This document shows, piece by piece, positions 43,008 to 52,277 of a stretch of DNA of 64,000 nucleotides. The notes under the pieces were generated by a model. The model saw only the letters and a list, made by a program, of their open reading frames with translations. It was not told where the DNA came from and did no database searches. This DNA is from Allomuricauda ruestringensis DSM 13258 (GTDB taxonomy: Bacteria > Bacteroidota > Bacteroidia > Flavobacteriales > Flavobacteriaceae). The stretch is taken from NCBI RefSeq assembly GCF_000224085.1, contig NC_015945.1, positions 1,747,501 to 1,811,500 on the forward strand, read 5' to 3'. A program made the position numbers and the translations under genes. How positions within the stretch are numbered: the stretch's first letter is position 1; every line of letters starts with the position of its first letter.

Positions 43008-45455
43008 CTATTTGGTCAATTTATCCACCATTCTTTTAATACGGTCCACCAATTTTTCGTTGGACAGTTTTTCTCTTAACCTATCCGTAATTATAGGGAA
43101 AGATAGGGGAGTGGGTTGGGAGCATTGTTTCCAAATTATCTCTTGTTGGGCGATGCGCTCCAAGGCCAATCGTAATCGACCTTCTTCTAGCTGGTGTTCA
43201 AACGTTTCGGTGTAGGCCTGTTGGTAGAGCAGATTATCGTCCTCAAAATCACGGAAAACATCAAAGAGCAGTTCCGAACTACTTTGTAGGTGTTTCATTT
43301 TGACTCCTTTTTCGGGATATCCCGTAAAAACCATTCCGCTGATTACGGCAATGTCCCTGAACTTCCGTCGGGCCATTTCGTTGGAGTTCAAACTTTTTTG
43401 AAGGTCGGACAACATGTATTGGGGGGTGAACAAATTGTTGTCCAAAATATCCTGAATGTTGATTTCCTTGTCCGATAGCAATTCAAAACCGTAGTCGTTA
43501 AAGGCCAGTGAACAAGTAATTGGGTCAAGAAGGCTGATTCGGTAAGCCAAAAGACTGCTCATGCCCTCGTGAATGGCCCTGCCTTCAAACGGGTAAAACA
43601 TGTGGTGGTAACCATCACGGGTCTTGAAGGTTTCGATTAAAAACTGATGCGGTTGTGGCACTATGCTTTCTTCCCGCTGCTTGTTGAACATCGGTTGCAA
43701 TGCTCGAATTTCTTCCGATTGTTCGGGGAATTTCAGCTCAGCGGTGTACAGTTCTTGACGCAACAACTCCGACATTTTTGCGGAAAAACTCAATCGGCCA
43801 CCCATCCAGCTAGGTACTTTATTGGTTCTCTTTTTTGAGTTTCGCACATGTGCTGCCATTCCTTTGATTCTGATAAATTCCAGATTTCGCCCAGCAAAGG
43901 TGAACACATCCCCGGGGCTCAGTTTGGAGATGAAATATTCTTCAATGCTGCCGATATAACCTCCTTTTTGATAGCGAACGGAGATGGTGGCATCGCTCAC
44001 AATGGTTCCAATTTGAAATCGGTGCCGCATGGCAACCGCCCTGCTGTTTACCTTAAATTTTCCATCTTCCTCAATCTCCACTTTTTTGTATTCGTCGTAA
44101 CTTTTAAGGCTCTGGCTGCCCATCACCAAGAAATTAAGGAGCCATAGCCATTGTTCATCCGTGATGGCCTGGTAGCAAAATGTTTGTTTGATCTCAGGAT
44201 AGATCTCTTCTGGATAAAACCCATCGGAGACAGCAAGTGTAGTCAAATACTGAATGAGGACATCAAAACTGTTGAGGTAGGGAATTCGGTCTTCCACCGC
44301 ACTGTTCAGCACTGCTTTTTGCATGGCTGATGCCTCTACCAGCTCAATGGCGTGGGTGGGTAAAAAATAAATGACACTTTCCTTGCCGGGTTGGTGACCG
44401 CTTCGCCCTGCCCGTTGCAAAAAACGAGCAACTCCTTTGGGTCCACCAATTTGAACTACGGTTTCCACTGGGGCAAAATCAACTCCAAGGTCCAAGCTTG
44501 ATGTGCAGACCACGGCCTTTAAACTTTCGTTTCGGATGGCCTGCTCCACCCAAAGTCGTGTTTCTTTGTTGATGCTGCCGTGGTGCATCGCCATTTCGCC
44601 AGCAAACTCGGGATGTTTTTCCAAGATTTTCTGGAACCAAATTTCACATTGACTACGGGTATTGGTAAAAAGCAAGGTTGTTTTACTATTGTTGATGATG
44701 GGCACTACTTGGTCCAAAAGATGCAATCCCAAATGCCCACGCCACGGGAAGGTTTCCATTTTTTCTGGAACAATACTTTTTACCGTAATTTTTTTGTTGA
44801 GCTTGGCCTTTACCAAGACCGAGTTGGCAAGTTCTGGAGATGTAGGCCCCAGCAATACTTCGCGTGATTGTTCCAGATTTCCGATGGTGGCCGATATGCC
44901 CCAAATTCGCAATTGTTTGCAGACCGTTTTTAATCGGGACAGCCCCAACTCCATTTGAACACCGCGCTTGGTGCCCAAAAGTTCATGCCACTCGTCCACT
45001 ACAATGGCAGAACAGTTTTTGAAGGTTTTACCGTATTCTTTGGATGAGAGCAGTAATTGCAGACTTTCTGGGGTAGTGATCAACAAGTCGGGCATGTTGG
45101 ACCGCATTTTTGCACGTTCTTTGGCGGAAGTATCTCCCGTACGAATCCCTACGGTCATTTGGGTTTCCAAATCGTTAGTAATCCGTTCTGCCGATTGCTT
45201 TATTTCTTGAGAAAGGGCCCGAAGGGGAGTAATCCAAATCGCTTTTAACCCTTTTTTGTGCTTGGTCTTGTAATCGGGATGGTTTTTAATGTAATTGAGT
45301 ACAATGGGAAACCAAAGGGCGTAGGTTTTTCCACTGCCCGTGGGGGCATTCAACAAACCATGTTTACCCTTCAAAAAAGCTTTCCAGGTCTCTTTTTGAA
45401 ACGGGAAGGGTTTCCAATTTTGTTCTTGGAACCAGTTTTCAGCAATATGGAACAA
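43008..45455 (-). CDS. ligase-associated DEXH-box DNA helicase (Lhr-like)
   Basis: 815 residues. Helicase motifs: PFQKETWKAF (Q-like), LLNAPTGSGKTYALW (Walker A), TPLRALSQEI (Ia), IVVDEWHELLG (DEWH), GISATIGNL (III), CTSSLDLGVDFAPVE (V) and RFLQRAGRSGHQPG (VI), followed by the Lhr winged-helix and beta-barrel region. It belongs to the ligase-associated DNA-damage module, but the ligase and exonuclease genes are not next to it; only pdeM is, 187 bases downstream. The only near start codons are TTG at 45455 and CTG at 45470. Confidence 0.88.
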   Translation of the reverse strand: MFHIAENWFQEQNWKPFPFQKETWKAFLKGKHGLLNAPTGSGKTYALWFPIVLNYIKNHPDYKTKHKKGLKAIWITPLRALSQEIKQSAERITNDLETQMTVGIRTGDTSAKERAKMRSNMPDLLITTPESLQLLLSSKEYGKTFKNCSAIVVDEWHELLGTKRGVQMELGLSRLKTVCKQLRIWGISATIGNLEQSREVLLGPTSPELANSVLVKAKLNKKITVKSIVPEKMETFPWRGHLGLHLLDQVVPIINNSKTTLLFTNTRSQCEIWFQKILEKHPEFAGEMAMHHGSINKETRLWVEQAIRNESLKAVVCTSSLDLGVDFAPVETVVQIGGPKGVARFLQRAGRSGHQPGKESVIYFLPTHAIELVEASAMQKAVLNSAVEDRIPYLNSFDVLIQYLTTLAVSDGFYPEEIYPEIKQTFCYQAITDEQWLWLLNFLVMGSQSLKSYDEYKKVEIEEDGKFKVNSRAVAMRHRFQIGTIVSDATISVRYQKGGYIGSIEEYFISKLSPGDVFTFAGRNLEFIRIKGMAAHVRNSKKRTNKVPSWMGGRLSFSAKMSELLRQELYTAELKFPEQSEEIRALQPMFNKQREESIVPQPHQFLIETFKTRDGYHHMFYPFEGRAIHEGMSSLLAYRISLLDPITCSLAFNDYGFELLSDKEINIQDILDNNLFTPQYMLSDLQKSLNSNEMARRKFRDIAVISGMVFTGYPEKGVKMKHLQSSSELLFDVFRDFEDDNLLYQQAYTETFEHQLEEGRLRLALERIAQQEIIWKQCSQPTPLSFPIITDRLREKLSNEKLVDRIKRMVDKLTK

Positions 45456-45542
45456 TTCTGATTCTTGCAGCGCCGTGGTACTTAAGACTGAAAAATACGA
45501 ATTTCTTTGCTGGGTTTATACCCACTTATTTGCGATAAGATT

Positions 45543-45550
45543 TATATTTG
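45543..45550 (+). promoter_or_regulatory. -7 box for terB-like gene
   Basis: TATATTTG, an exact TAnnTTTG match, 18 bases before the ATG at 45569. No TTTG stands at the right distance upstream. Confidence 0.35.
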
Positions 45551-45568
45551 TGCCACAAAATTTAAGGT

Positions 45569-45997
45569 ATGCCAATTTTAGATCTTTACGAACACGGAGA
45601 CCATAGGAAAAACATGGCCCATTTTGCCACATTGGCAAGTTTGGCAGCGGCTGATGGGGATATAAACCCAAAGGAAATGTCCGTTTTGGAAAAGTTTGCC
45701 TTTAAACTCAACATTAGTAGTGACGAATTTAAGGAGGTAATGAAAAAGGAGAACAGCTATCCTATCGAAACTCCGCACAGTGGCGAGAAAAGATATAAAA
45801 GGCTGTTTGAATTTTTTCAGATTATCTTCTCTGATCACGATATTGATAATGAAGAGCGCAGACTTGTAGAAAAGTATGCCGTTGGACTAGGTTTTTCTCC
45901 AAAAACGGCAGCTCAGATTATTGATAAATCCATCAAAATTTTCAGGGGGGAAATCCCGTTCGAGGATTACCACGAATTGGTAAAACGGGAAGGCTAG
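45569..45997 (+). CDS. TerB-like helical protein
   Basis: 142 residues, all helical. [20 protein letters not shown] and [20 protein letters not shown] are the two acidic metal-binding-type turns of the TerB fold (tellurite-resistance TerB). Proteins of this size are soluble and their role in flavobacteria is unknown; there is no ter operon here. It is divergent from the helicase and its last four bases overlap the convergent fbp gene. Confidence 0.8.
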   Translation: MPILDLYEHGDHRKNMAHFATLASLAAADGDINPKEMSVLEKFAFKLNISSDEFKEVMKKENSYPIETPHSGEKRYKRLFEFFQIIFSDHDIDNEERRLVEKYAVGLGFSPKTAAQIIDKSIKIFRGEIPFEDYHELVKREG

Positions 45998-47001
45998 GGC
46001 TTAGCCATAAATTCTTCCGCTTTTTCCACCATTTTTTTACTTCCACAGAAAAAAGGAACCCGTTGGTGCAGCTCGGTGGGCTGAATATCCATAATTCGCT
46101 GAAAACCATCACTGGCCTTACCATTGGCTTGCTCTGCCAAAAATGCCATGGGGTTGCACTCGTAAAGTAAACGGAGCTTGCCATTTTGGGCCTTGCTGCT
46201 TTTCGGGTACATATAAATGCCACCTTTGATCATGTTACGGTGAAAGTCCGAAACAAGCGATCCGATATATCTCGAAGTATAGGGCCTATCTCCCTCTTCC
46301 ATTTGGCAATATTTAATATAATCCTTTACCCCTTGTGGAAAATGGATGTAATTACCTTCATTTACGGAATAAATTTTGCCCGTTTCGGGGAATTGCATAT
46401 CGGGATGGGACAAGTAAAAAGTACCAAGGGCTGGATTTAAGGTAAAACCATTGACGCCATCACCCGTGGTATAAACCAACATAGTTGACGTTCCATAAAT
46501 GATGTAACCGGCCGCAATCTGATTTTTTCCCGGCTGCAAGAAGTCTTCCAAGGTAACCGGTGTACCGACGGGCGTTACCCTTCTGTAAATGGAAAAAATC
46601 GTTCCCACCGATACATTTACATCAATGTTGGACGAACCATCCAAAGGATCAATAAGTACAACATATTTGTTTTGATGTTGCTTGTCAAAACTATTGATGC
46701 TGATAAAATCGTCTTCCTCCTCCGAGGCTATTCCGCAAACAATTTCCCGGTTCTTTAGTGTTTGAATGAACTTTTCGTTGGCCAGAACATCTAGTTTCTG
46801 CTGATTCTCCCCTTGAATATTGGTTTCTCCCGCTGCTCCAATAATATCGACGAGACCAGCTTTGTTAACCTCGTGGTTCACTACTTTTGCCGCCAAACGG
46901 ATACCGTTCAGCAGTCTTGATAGTTCTCCGGAAGTATATTGAAATGAATTTTGGTTGGCGATGATAAATTCACCGAGGGTGCGGTGTTGCTTCTCAAACA
47001 T
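45994..47001 (-). CDS. fbp: class 1 fructose-1,6-bisphosphatase
   Basis: 335 residues, full length. FBPase signatures: [13 protein letters not shown] (metal-binding Glu pair), [20 protein letters not shown] (the DPLDGSSN motif), [20 protein letters not shown] and [20 protein letters not shown]. It hydrolyses fructose 1,6-bisphosphate in gluconeogenesis. The upstream gap, shared with the divergent GNAT gene, holds a near-consensus box on the minus strand (GATATTTG, 47031-47024). Confidence 0.94.
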   Translation of the reverse strand: MFEKQHRTLGEFIIANQNSFQYTSGELSRLLNGIRLAAKVVNHEVNKAGLVDIIGAAGETNIQGENQQKLDVLANEKFIQTLKNREIVCGIASEEEDDFISINSFDKQHQNKYVVLIDPLDGSSNIDVNVSVGTIFSIYRRVTPVGTPVTLEDFLQPGKNQIAAGYIIYGTSTMLVYTTGDGVNGFTLNPALGTFYLSHPDMQFPETGKIYSVNEGNYIHFPQGVKDYIKYCQMEEGDRPYTSRYIGSLVSDFHRNMIKGGIYMYPKSSKAQNGKLRLLYECNPMAFLAEQANGKASDGFQRIMDIQPTELHQRVPFFCGSKKMVEKAEEFMAKP

Positions 47002-47085
47002 GGAAAGGCTGTTTTATTTAAGGACAAATATCGGGCATTTTGTGAAACTACAACGTTTTCGAAGAACTTTAATCATGTAATTTTA

Positions 47086-47093
47086 TAACTTTG
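47086..47093 (+). promoter_or_regulatory. -7 box for the GNAT gene
   Basis: TAACTTTG, an exact TAnnTTTG match, 19 bases before the ATG at 47113. The upstream box is unclear (GTTTTCG at the right distance). Confidence 0.4.
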
Positions 47094-47112
47094 AGTTTTA
47101 TTTGTAACAATT

Positions 47113-47595
47113 ATGGAATATACAATCAGAGAAGCTCGACCAGAGGACATGGAACAAGTATTGGGTTTGGTTCAAGAACTGGCCCATTTTGAAAAAGAAC
47201 CCGATGCCGTTGAAATTACCAAGCAAGATTTGGTTAAACATGGTTTTGGGGAGCAAAAGATGTTCCATTGTTTTGTTGCCGACACCGATGACGGTATTGC
47301 GGGAATTGCTTTGGTGTACCCTAGATACTCCACATGGAAGGGTCCTGCGATTCACTTGGAAGATTTAATCGTCTCCGAAAAAATGAGAGGAAGCGGTCTT
47401 GGTACCGCTTTGTTGGACCAAGTGGTCAAGTATGGGGATAGTTTGGGTGTAAAGCGGATTTGTTGGGAGGTATTGGATTGGAACGAACCTGCCATTGCGT
47501 TTTACGAGAAAAAGGGAGCCAACGTCCTCAGGGATTGGGATGTGGTTCAATTGGATGAAAAAGGAATCAAAAATTATATGGAGAGCCTAAACTAG
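47113..47595 (+). CDS. GNAT acetyltransferase, diamine/thialysine type
   Basis: 160 residues. YTIREARPEDMEQVLGLVQE and LAHFEKEPDAVEITKQDLVK match the diamine (spermidine/spermine, thialysine) acetyltransferase branch; the acetyl-CoA loop is SEKMRGSGLGTALLDQVVKY, and WEVLDWNEPAIAFYEKKGAN completes the fold. It transfers acetyl from acetyl-CoA to an amine. Aspartate kinase follows 28 bases later on the same strand and may be co-transcribed. Confidence 0.87.
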   Translation: MEYTIREARPEDMEQVLGLVQELAHFEKEPDAVEITKQDLVKHGFGEQKMFHCFVADTDDGIAGIALVYPRYSTWKGPAIHLEDLIVSEKMRGSGLGTALLDQVVKYGDSLGVKRICWEVLDWNEPAIAFYEKKGANVLRDWDVVQLDEKGIKNYMESLN

Positions 47596-47623
47596 GCCGA
47601 CTAAATTCTAGAATATAAAATAC

Positions 47624-48874
47624 ATGAGGGTATTTAAGTTTGGGGGAGCATCCGTTAAAGATGCAGATGCGATTAAAAATGTGGTCAACGTTTTACAGGA
47701 AGTAGGTTACAACGACACCTTGGTGGTGATTTCCGCAATGGGTAAAATTACCAATGCCATGGAAAAGGTGGTGGAATCCTATTTTAATGATAAAGACGCC
47801 GTTCAAGAATCCTTACAAGAAGTGATGGAATATCACAACAGCATATTGTTGGATCTATTCCAAAACCCCAACCATCCAGTTTATGGTAAAGTAAAGGTAC
47901 TTTTTGAGGAGGTAAAAGGCTTTTTGGCATGGAACAAATCACCCAAATATGCATTTGTTTATGATCAAGTGGTTTGTTATGGCGAATTATTATCCACTAC
48001 AATAGTAAGTGCATACTTAAATGAGATCGGTATTTCCAATACATGGTTGGATGTCCGTACCCTTATCAAAACAGATAGCAATAACAGGGATGCCCAAGTA
48101 AATTGGGAGCGCTCACAACAAGAAGTGGTTTCCAATGTGGATATATCCAAACTGAACATTACCCAAGGTTTTTTGGGTAGCGACGATAACAATTTTACCA
48201 CTACCTTGGGAAGGGAGGGCTCCGATTATTCCGCTGCAATTTTGGCATATTGTCTCAACGCCGAATCGGTAACTATTTGGAAGGATGTGCCGGGAGTTTT
48301 AAATGCAGACCCAAGAAATTTTGAGAATGCCCAATTGTTGGACAAGATTTCTTACCGAGAAGCCATTGAGCTTGCATTTTATGGAGCTTCCGTAATTCAC
48401 CCCAAGACATTGCAGCCTTTGCAGCGAAAAGAAATCCCCTTAAAGGTAAAATCCTTTGTAAACCCAAAAAACAAAGGAACCACAGTGGGTAAAGGCGCGG
48501 GAATAGAACCTAAAATCCCCTGTTTTATCGTAAAAAAAGATCAAGTGCTGTTAAAACTTTCTTCCCTTGACTTTTCTTTTATCGTCGAGGACAATATCAG
48601 CGAAATCTTCAAACTGTTCCATGATCATAGGCTCAAGGTAGACCTTATCCAAAACTCTGCCATTAGCTTTTCCGTTTGTTTGGACAATAAATTCCGAGGA
48701 CTTCCCCCCTTATTGGAAGAACTCAAAAGAAAATTTAAGGTAGTGTGCCACGAAGATGTTTCACTTTATACCATTCGTCATTTTAACGATGATTCGGTCA
48801 AATCCCTTCAAAATGGAAAGTCCGTTTTGGTAGAGCAAAGAGGTAAGGAAACGGTTCAATTGGTTGTAAAATAA
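47624..48874 (+). CDS. aspartate kinase, monofunctional
   Basis: 416 residues. MRVFKFGGASVKDADAIKNV (KFGGxSV), GEGSDYSAAILAYCL-type site (in TTLGREGSDYSAAILA), WKDVPGVLNADPRNFENAQL and LAFYGASVIHPKTLQPLQRK define the kinase domain; the C-terminal 120 residues (VLLKLSSLDFSFIVEDNISE, DLIQNSAISFSVCLDN) are ACT-type. It phosphorylates aspartate at the head of the lysine, methionine and threonine pathway. Monofunctional, with no homoserine dehydrogenase half. No leader or riboswitch is visible in the short gap before it. Confidence 0.9.
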   Translation: MRVFKFGGASVKDADAIKNVVNVLQEVGYNDTLVVISAMGKITNAMEKVVESYFNDKDAVQESLQEVMEYHNSILLDLFQNPNHPVYGKVKVLFEEVKGFLAWNKSPKYAFVYDQVVCYGELLSTTIVSAYLNEIGISNTWLDVRTLIKTDSNNRDAQVNWERSQQEVVSNVDISKLNITQGFLGSDDNNFTTTLGREGSDYSAAILAYCLNAESVTIWKDVPGVLNADPRNFENAQLLDKISYREAIELAFYGASVIHPKTLQPLQRKEIPLKVKSFVNPKNKGTTVGKGAGIEPKIPCFIVKKDQVLLKLSSLDFSFIVEDNISEIFKLFHDHRLKVDLIQNSAISFSVCLDNKFRGLPPLLEELKRKFKVVCHEDVSLYTIRHFNDDSVKSLQNGKSVLVEQRGKETVQLVVK

Positions 48875-48952
48875 AAGCTTAGGCTTTATATTTAGGTAAA
48901 AAGTGCTCTAGGGTTTATTTTCTATCTTTACACGTACCTAAATACTTTTTCT

Positions 48953-50773
48953 ATGGGCTTGGTTTCTGCTAAAGAGGTGGCGAAAGTCATCCATCTGGAC
49001 AAATATGGCTTTTTGGGCACGTTTGTAGGATGGCTTTTAATGGTAGCCACTAGGATTAGCACCATCAATAGATTTTACGACAAAAACAAAGATCTTTCTG
49101 GTCCAGAATTCCTCGACGCTATTTTGAACCACTACGAAATCGACTTTGAGATTCCGGAAGAGGATATCAAACGCTTGCCCAAATCAGGCCCATACATCAC
49201 CATTAGTAATCATCCTTTAGGTGGCATAGATGGTGTGTTGTTGCTCAAACTATTATTAAAGGAAAGACCCGATTATAAAATTATAGCCAACTTTTTATTG
49301 CACAGGATAGAACCTATGAAGGACTACATTATGCCTGTGAATCCTTTTGAAAACCATAAAGATGCGAAAAGTAGTATTGTTGGTTTCAAAAATGCGCTCC
49401 AACATTTAAGAGATGGACATCCACTTGGTATTTTTCCGGCTGGGGAAGTATCCACTTATCGGGATGGTAAATTGGTGGTAGACCGACCGTGGGAAGAAGC
49501 TGCCATAAAACTGATCAGAAAGGCCGAAGTGCCTGTGGTGCCCATATATTTCCACGCTCGCAACAGTCGATTGTTTTACCGGCTGTCCAAAATAGACGAT
49601 GTATTCCGAACGGCGAGGCTGCCCTCCGAGCTTACCTCACAGAGCCGAAGGCCCATTAAGGTGCGTATCGGTCAGCCCATATCCGTAAATACCCAGAATG
49701 AGGAAGAGACTTTGGAAGATTTTGCAGAGCTTCTTCGGAAAAAGACCTATTTGCTGGCGAATGCTTTTGAAAAGGAACGTTTTATAGACAAGGTTCCCAC
49801 TTCTCTTAAAATCCCAAAACCGCCCCAGAAAATCGCCACTGCAATAAGTGCAGAGGTGTTAGAAGGTGAGATTGATAAACTACGGGAGAAGGACTGTCGC
49901 ATGTTGCAAAGCAAGAACTACGAAGTGTTTTTGGCCCAGGCCAAGGATATGCCCTTTTGTTTGAACGAGATTGGACGACAACGTGAAGTAACTTTCCGGG
50001 AAGTAGGAGAGGGTACCAACAATGCCATTGATTTGGACAAGTTTGATTCCTACTACCACCATTTGTTTTTATGGGACAACGATAAAAAGGCCATAGTTGG
50101 TGCTTACCGTATGGGCTTGGGATCGGAAATCTTCAAAAAATATGGTATTGATGGTTTTTACCTTCAAGATCTTTTCCGATTTGAACCCGAATTATACGGA
50201 ATGATGGAGAAATCCATCGAAATGGGCAGAGCTTATATTGTAAAAGAGTATCAGCAAAAACCCATGCCCCTTTTCTTGCTTTGGAAAGGAATTGTGCATA
50301 CGACCTTGAGGCATCCAGAACACCGATATTTGATCGGAGGAGTAAGTATCAGTAACCAGTTCTCCAATTTTTCAAAATCGTTGATGATCGAGTTTATGAA
50401 ATCGAACTATTGGGATCCTTATGTAGCACAATATATCCGACCCAAAAAAGAGTTCAAGGTTAAGTTGAAAGATGCCGACAAGGAGTTTGTGTTTGATGAG
50501 ACACAGGCAGACCTGAACAAGTTTGATAAACTGATTAGCGAAGTGGAGCCAGGTAGCTTACGATTGCCTGTTCTAATTAAAAAATACATTAAGCAAAACG
50601 CCAAAGTAGTGGCCTTTAACGTGGATCCGTTGTTCAATAATTCGGTGGATGGGTTAATGTATATTCGTATTGCAGACCTCCCAGAAAGTACGGTAAAGCC
50701 TGTTATGGAAGAATTTCAGGCCGAGCTGGAGCGCAAAGTGGCAGAGGGCAATGGAACTGTGGAAGAAGATTAA
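48953..50773 (+). CDS. olsF: bifunctional acyltransferase for aminolipids (OlsF type)
   Basis: 606 residues with two acyltransferase halves. N-terminal PlsC-type domain: ISNHPLGGIDG (H87, D93), GIFPAGEVSTYRDGKL and VPVVPIYFHARNSRLFYRL. C-terminal GNAT-like N-acyltransferase: CRMLQSKNYEVFLAQAKDMP, KKAIVGAYRMGLGSEIFKKY and ELYGMMEKSIEMGRAYIVKE. This is the OlsF arrangement known from Serratia and Flavobacterium, in which the C-terminal half N-acylates an amino acid (ornithine or glycine) with a 3-hydroxy acyl chain and the N-terminal half O-acylates the lyso product. Substrate choice here is inferred. Its end overlaps the convergent GNAT gene by four bases. Confidence 0.85.
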   Translation: MGLVSAKEVAKVIHLDKYGFLGTFVGWLLMVATRISTINRFYDKNKDLSGPEFLDAILNHYEIDFEIPEEDIKRLPKSGPYITISNHPLGGIDGVLLLKLLLKERPDYKIIANFLLHRIEPMKDYIMPVNPFENHKDAKSSIVGFKNALQHLRDGHPLGIFPAGEVSTYRDGKLVVDRPWEEAAIKLIRKAEVPVVPIYFHARNSRLFYRLSKIDDVFRTARLPSELTSQSRRPIKVRIGQPISVNTQNEEETLEDFAELLRKKTYLLANAFEKERFIDKVPTSLKIPKPPQKIATAISAEVLEGEIDKLREKDCRMLQSKNYEVFLAQAKDMPFCLNEIGRQREVTFREVGEGTNNAIDLDKFDSYYHHLFLWDNDKKAIVGAYRMGLGSEIFKKYGIDGFYLQDLFRFEPELYGMMEKSIEMGRAYIVKEYQQKPMPLFLLWKGIVHTTLRHPEHRYLIGGVSISNQFSNFSKSLMIEFMKSNYWDPYVAQYIRPKKEFKVKLKDADKEFVFDETQADLNKFDKLISEVEPGSLRLPVLIKKYIKQNAKVVAFNVDPLFNNSVDGLMYIRIADLPESTVKPVMEEFQAELERKVAEGNGTVEED

Positions 50774-51261
50774 TTCATTCCAACTTTGTTGCTACGTTTT
50801 TCAAACAATAAATTATCCTTCCAAACCCCATGGATTTTGCCGACACGTTCACGTTTTCCAATATAGCGGAAACCAGCCTTTTTATGTAATTTGATGCTGG
50901 CTGTGTTTTCTGGAAATATACCGGATTGTATGGTCCAAAAACCGGCTTTTTCACTTTCTTCGATTAAATGTTGCATCAGTAGTTTGCCAACGCCCATACC
51001 GCGACTTTTATCAGCAATGTAAACGCTGACCTCGCCCACGCCACCATATACACAACGGCTGGATACGGGCGAAAGGGCAGCCCATCCCATGATTTCACCA
51101 TCCTTTTCCGCTACCAATCGGCAGTGTTCCGTGTGGGCTTTGTCCCATTGTTCGTAGCTTGGGACTTTAGCTTCAAAAGTAGCGAAGCCCGTGGCTATTC
51201 CCTCTAAATAAATTTTTGAGACATTTTCCCAATCCGAAGGTTTCATATTTCTTACGACCAT
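50770..51261 (-). CDS. GNAT acetyltransferase, phosphinothricin-acetyltransferase-like
   Basis: 163 residues. YLEGIATGFATFEAKVPSYE and GWAALSPVSSRCVYGGVGEV with SVYIADKSRGMGVGKLLMQH are characteristic of the PAT/MddA group, which acetylates methionine sulfoximine, phosphinothricin and similar amino acids. ATG at 51261 was chosen; a TTG at 51279 would add six residues. Confidence 0.86.
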   Translation of the reverse strand: MVVRNMKPSDWENVSKIYLEGIATGFATFEAKVPSYEQWDKAHTEHCRLVAEKDGEIMGWAALSPVSSRCVYGGVGEVSVYIADKSRGMGVGKLLMQHLIEESEKAGFWTIQSGIFPENTASIKLHKKAGFRYIGKRERVGKIHGVWKDNLLFEKRSNKVGMN

Positions 51262-51312
51262 ATATTCCTTGCTTATCAATTGTAATATTACGATGAATAA
51301 ACATTTAAAAAA

Positions 51313-51434
51313 ACTGTCTAAAATTTAATTCTCGTCAACCTGAACTTATTTCAGGTTCTCATGATACTTTGTTAGTCCGTACGATGGGATTCTGGAATGA
51401 ATTCAGAATGACGTTTTAATAGCATTTTAGACAG
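51313..51434. repeat. palindromic interspersed repeat with outer 11-base inverted ends
   Basis: Outer arms CTGTCTAAAAT (51313-51323) and ATTTTAGACAG (51424-51434) are perfectly inverted. Inside are CGTCAACCTGAACTTATTTC with AGGTTCTCAT (51332-51361) and GATTCTGGAATGAATTCAGA with ATGACG (51388-51412), both repeat-family modules. This copy shows what may be the full ends of one element. Confidence 0.75.
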
Positions 51435-51450
51435 CCTTTGTTAATTTTAT

Positions 51451-51840
51451 TTATAGACTCTTAAACCACTTTTGGAAGTGTTCCCCAACTAGGAAAACAG
51501 GTTTTTGAGTTCCATTGATGGCGCCAATCAGACTTATTATCCACAAAATAAATGGGAAAATCCAAGCTATAAGATTGATTACGGGTATAATGCCCAGAAC
51601 TAAACCAAGTAAACCAATTCCAAGGACTTGCCTTACATAAAAAGAACCAATCTCCGTTTTGTTACTACTGTTCATTATTATTGCAATAATCCATCCAATA
51701 ATTGTTAAATGGGCAATAATTGCCACCGTTTTACCACTTTCAGGGTTTTTGGGGTCAAAGGCTTCTTTTACATCCTCCTGAAAATCTTTGGCTGCTTCTT
51801 CGGCTTTGTCGCCGATGTCTTTTTTCTCTTCTTCTGACAT
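51451..51840 (-). CDS. DUF4870/Tic20-like small membrane protein
   Basis: 129 residues. An acidic soluble N-terminus (MSEEEKKDIGDKAEEAAKDF) is followed by three to four hydrophobic segments: AIIAHLTIIGWIIAIIMNS, VRQVLGIGLLGLVLGIIPVI, NLIAWIFPFILWIISLIGAI. The pattern is DUF4870. Function unknown, inner membrane. It stands in front of the VOC gene on the same strand with a 50-base gap. Confidence 0.8.
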   Translation of the reverse strand: MSEEEKKDIGDKAEEAAKDFQEDVKEAFDPKNPESGKTVAIIAHLTIIGWIIAIIMNSSNKTEIGSFYVRQVLGIGLLGLVLGIIPVINLIAWIFPFILWIISLIGAINGTQKPVFLVGEHFQKWFKSL

Positions 51841-51890
51841 GTTTAAAAGTGTTGGTTAATTTACTTTAAAAGTAGGAAATAATTCAATAC

Positions 51891-52277
51891 CTAAAGAAAG
51901 GCTTTGTCAATAGGTTCCCAAAGTTCCAATTTATTACCTTCGGGATCTAGGATCCAACCAAATTTCCCATATTCATATTCTTCGATTTCGCCCACTACAG
52001 TGACCCCTTCTATTTTCAAAACTTCGAGTAGTTCTACCAAGTTTTCTACTCTAAAATTCATCATAAATTGCTTTTCACTTGGTTTAAAATATTCCGTTTT
52101 TTCATCCATCGGACTCCATTGGGTAGAGCAATCATTGTCTTCTTTATCCTTCCACCAAAATGTGCAGCCATATTGGTCGGTGTTGAGCCCCAAATGGTTT
52201 TTATACCATTGTTTGATGTAGTTTGGGTCTTTGCTTTTAAAGAAAAAACCGCCCAGTCCAGTAACTCTATTTTTCAT
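51891..52277 (-). CDS. VOC (glyoxalase/bleomycin-resistance) family protein
   Basis: 128 residues with paired beta-alpha-beta-beta-beta modules: GGFFFKSKDPNYIKQWYKNH and LGLNTDQYGCTFWW first, then FMMNFRVENLVELLEVLKIE and FGWILDPEGNKLELWEP, whose final Glu is a usual metal ligand. Substrate unknown. The start overlaps the end of the DUF1801 gene by 11 bases, so they are likely coupled. Confidence 0.85.
   Translation of the reverse strand: MKNRVTGLGGFFFKSKDPNYIKQWYKNHLGLNTDQYGCTFWWKDKEDNDCSTQWSPMDEKTEYFKPSEKQFMMNFRVENLVELLEVLKIEGVTVVGEIEEYEYGKFGWILDPEGNKLELWEPIDKAFL

Noticed and set aside
42889..43215. Plus-strand frame of 108 codons across the pdeM-helicase gap
   Set aside because: Starts in a repeat and runs antisense through the helicase gene; no protein features.
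48874..48890. Hairpin AAAGC..GCTTT after aspartate kinase as terminator
   Set aside because: Only five A/T-rich base pairs and no T tract.
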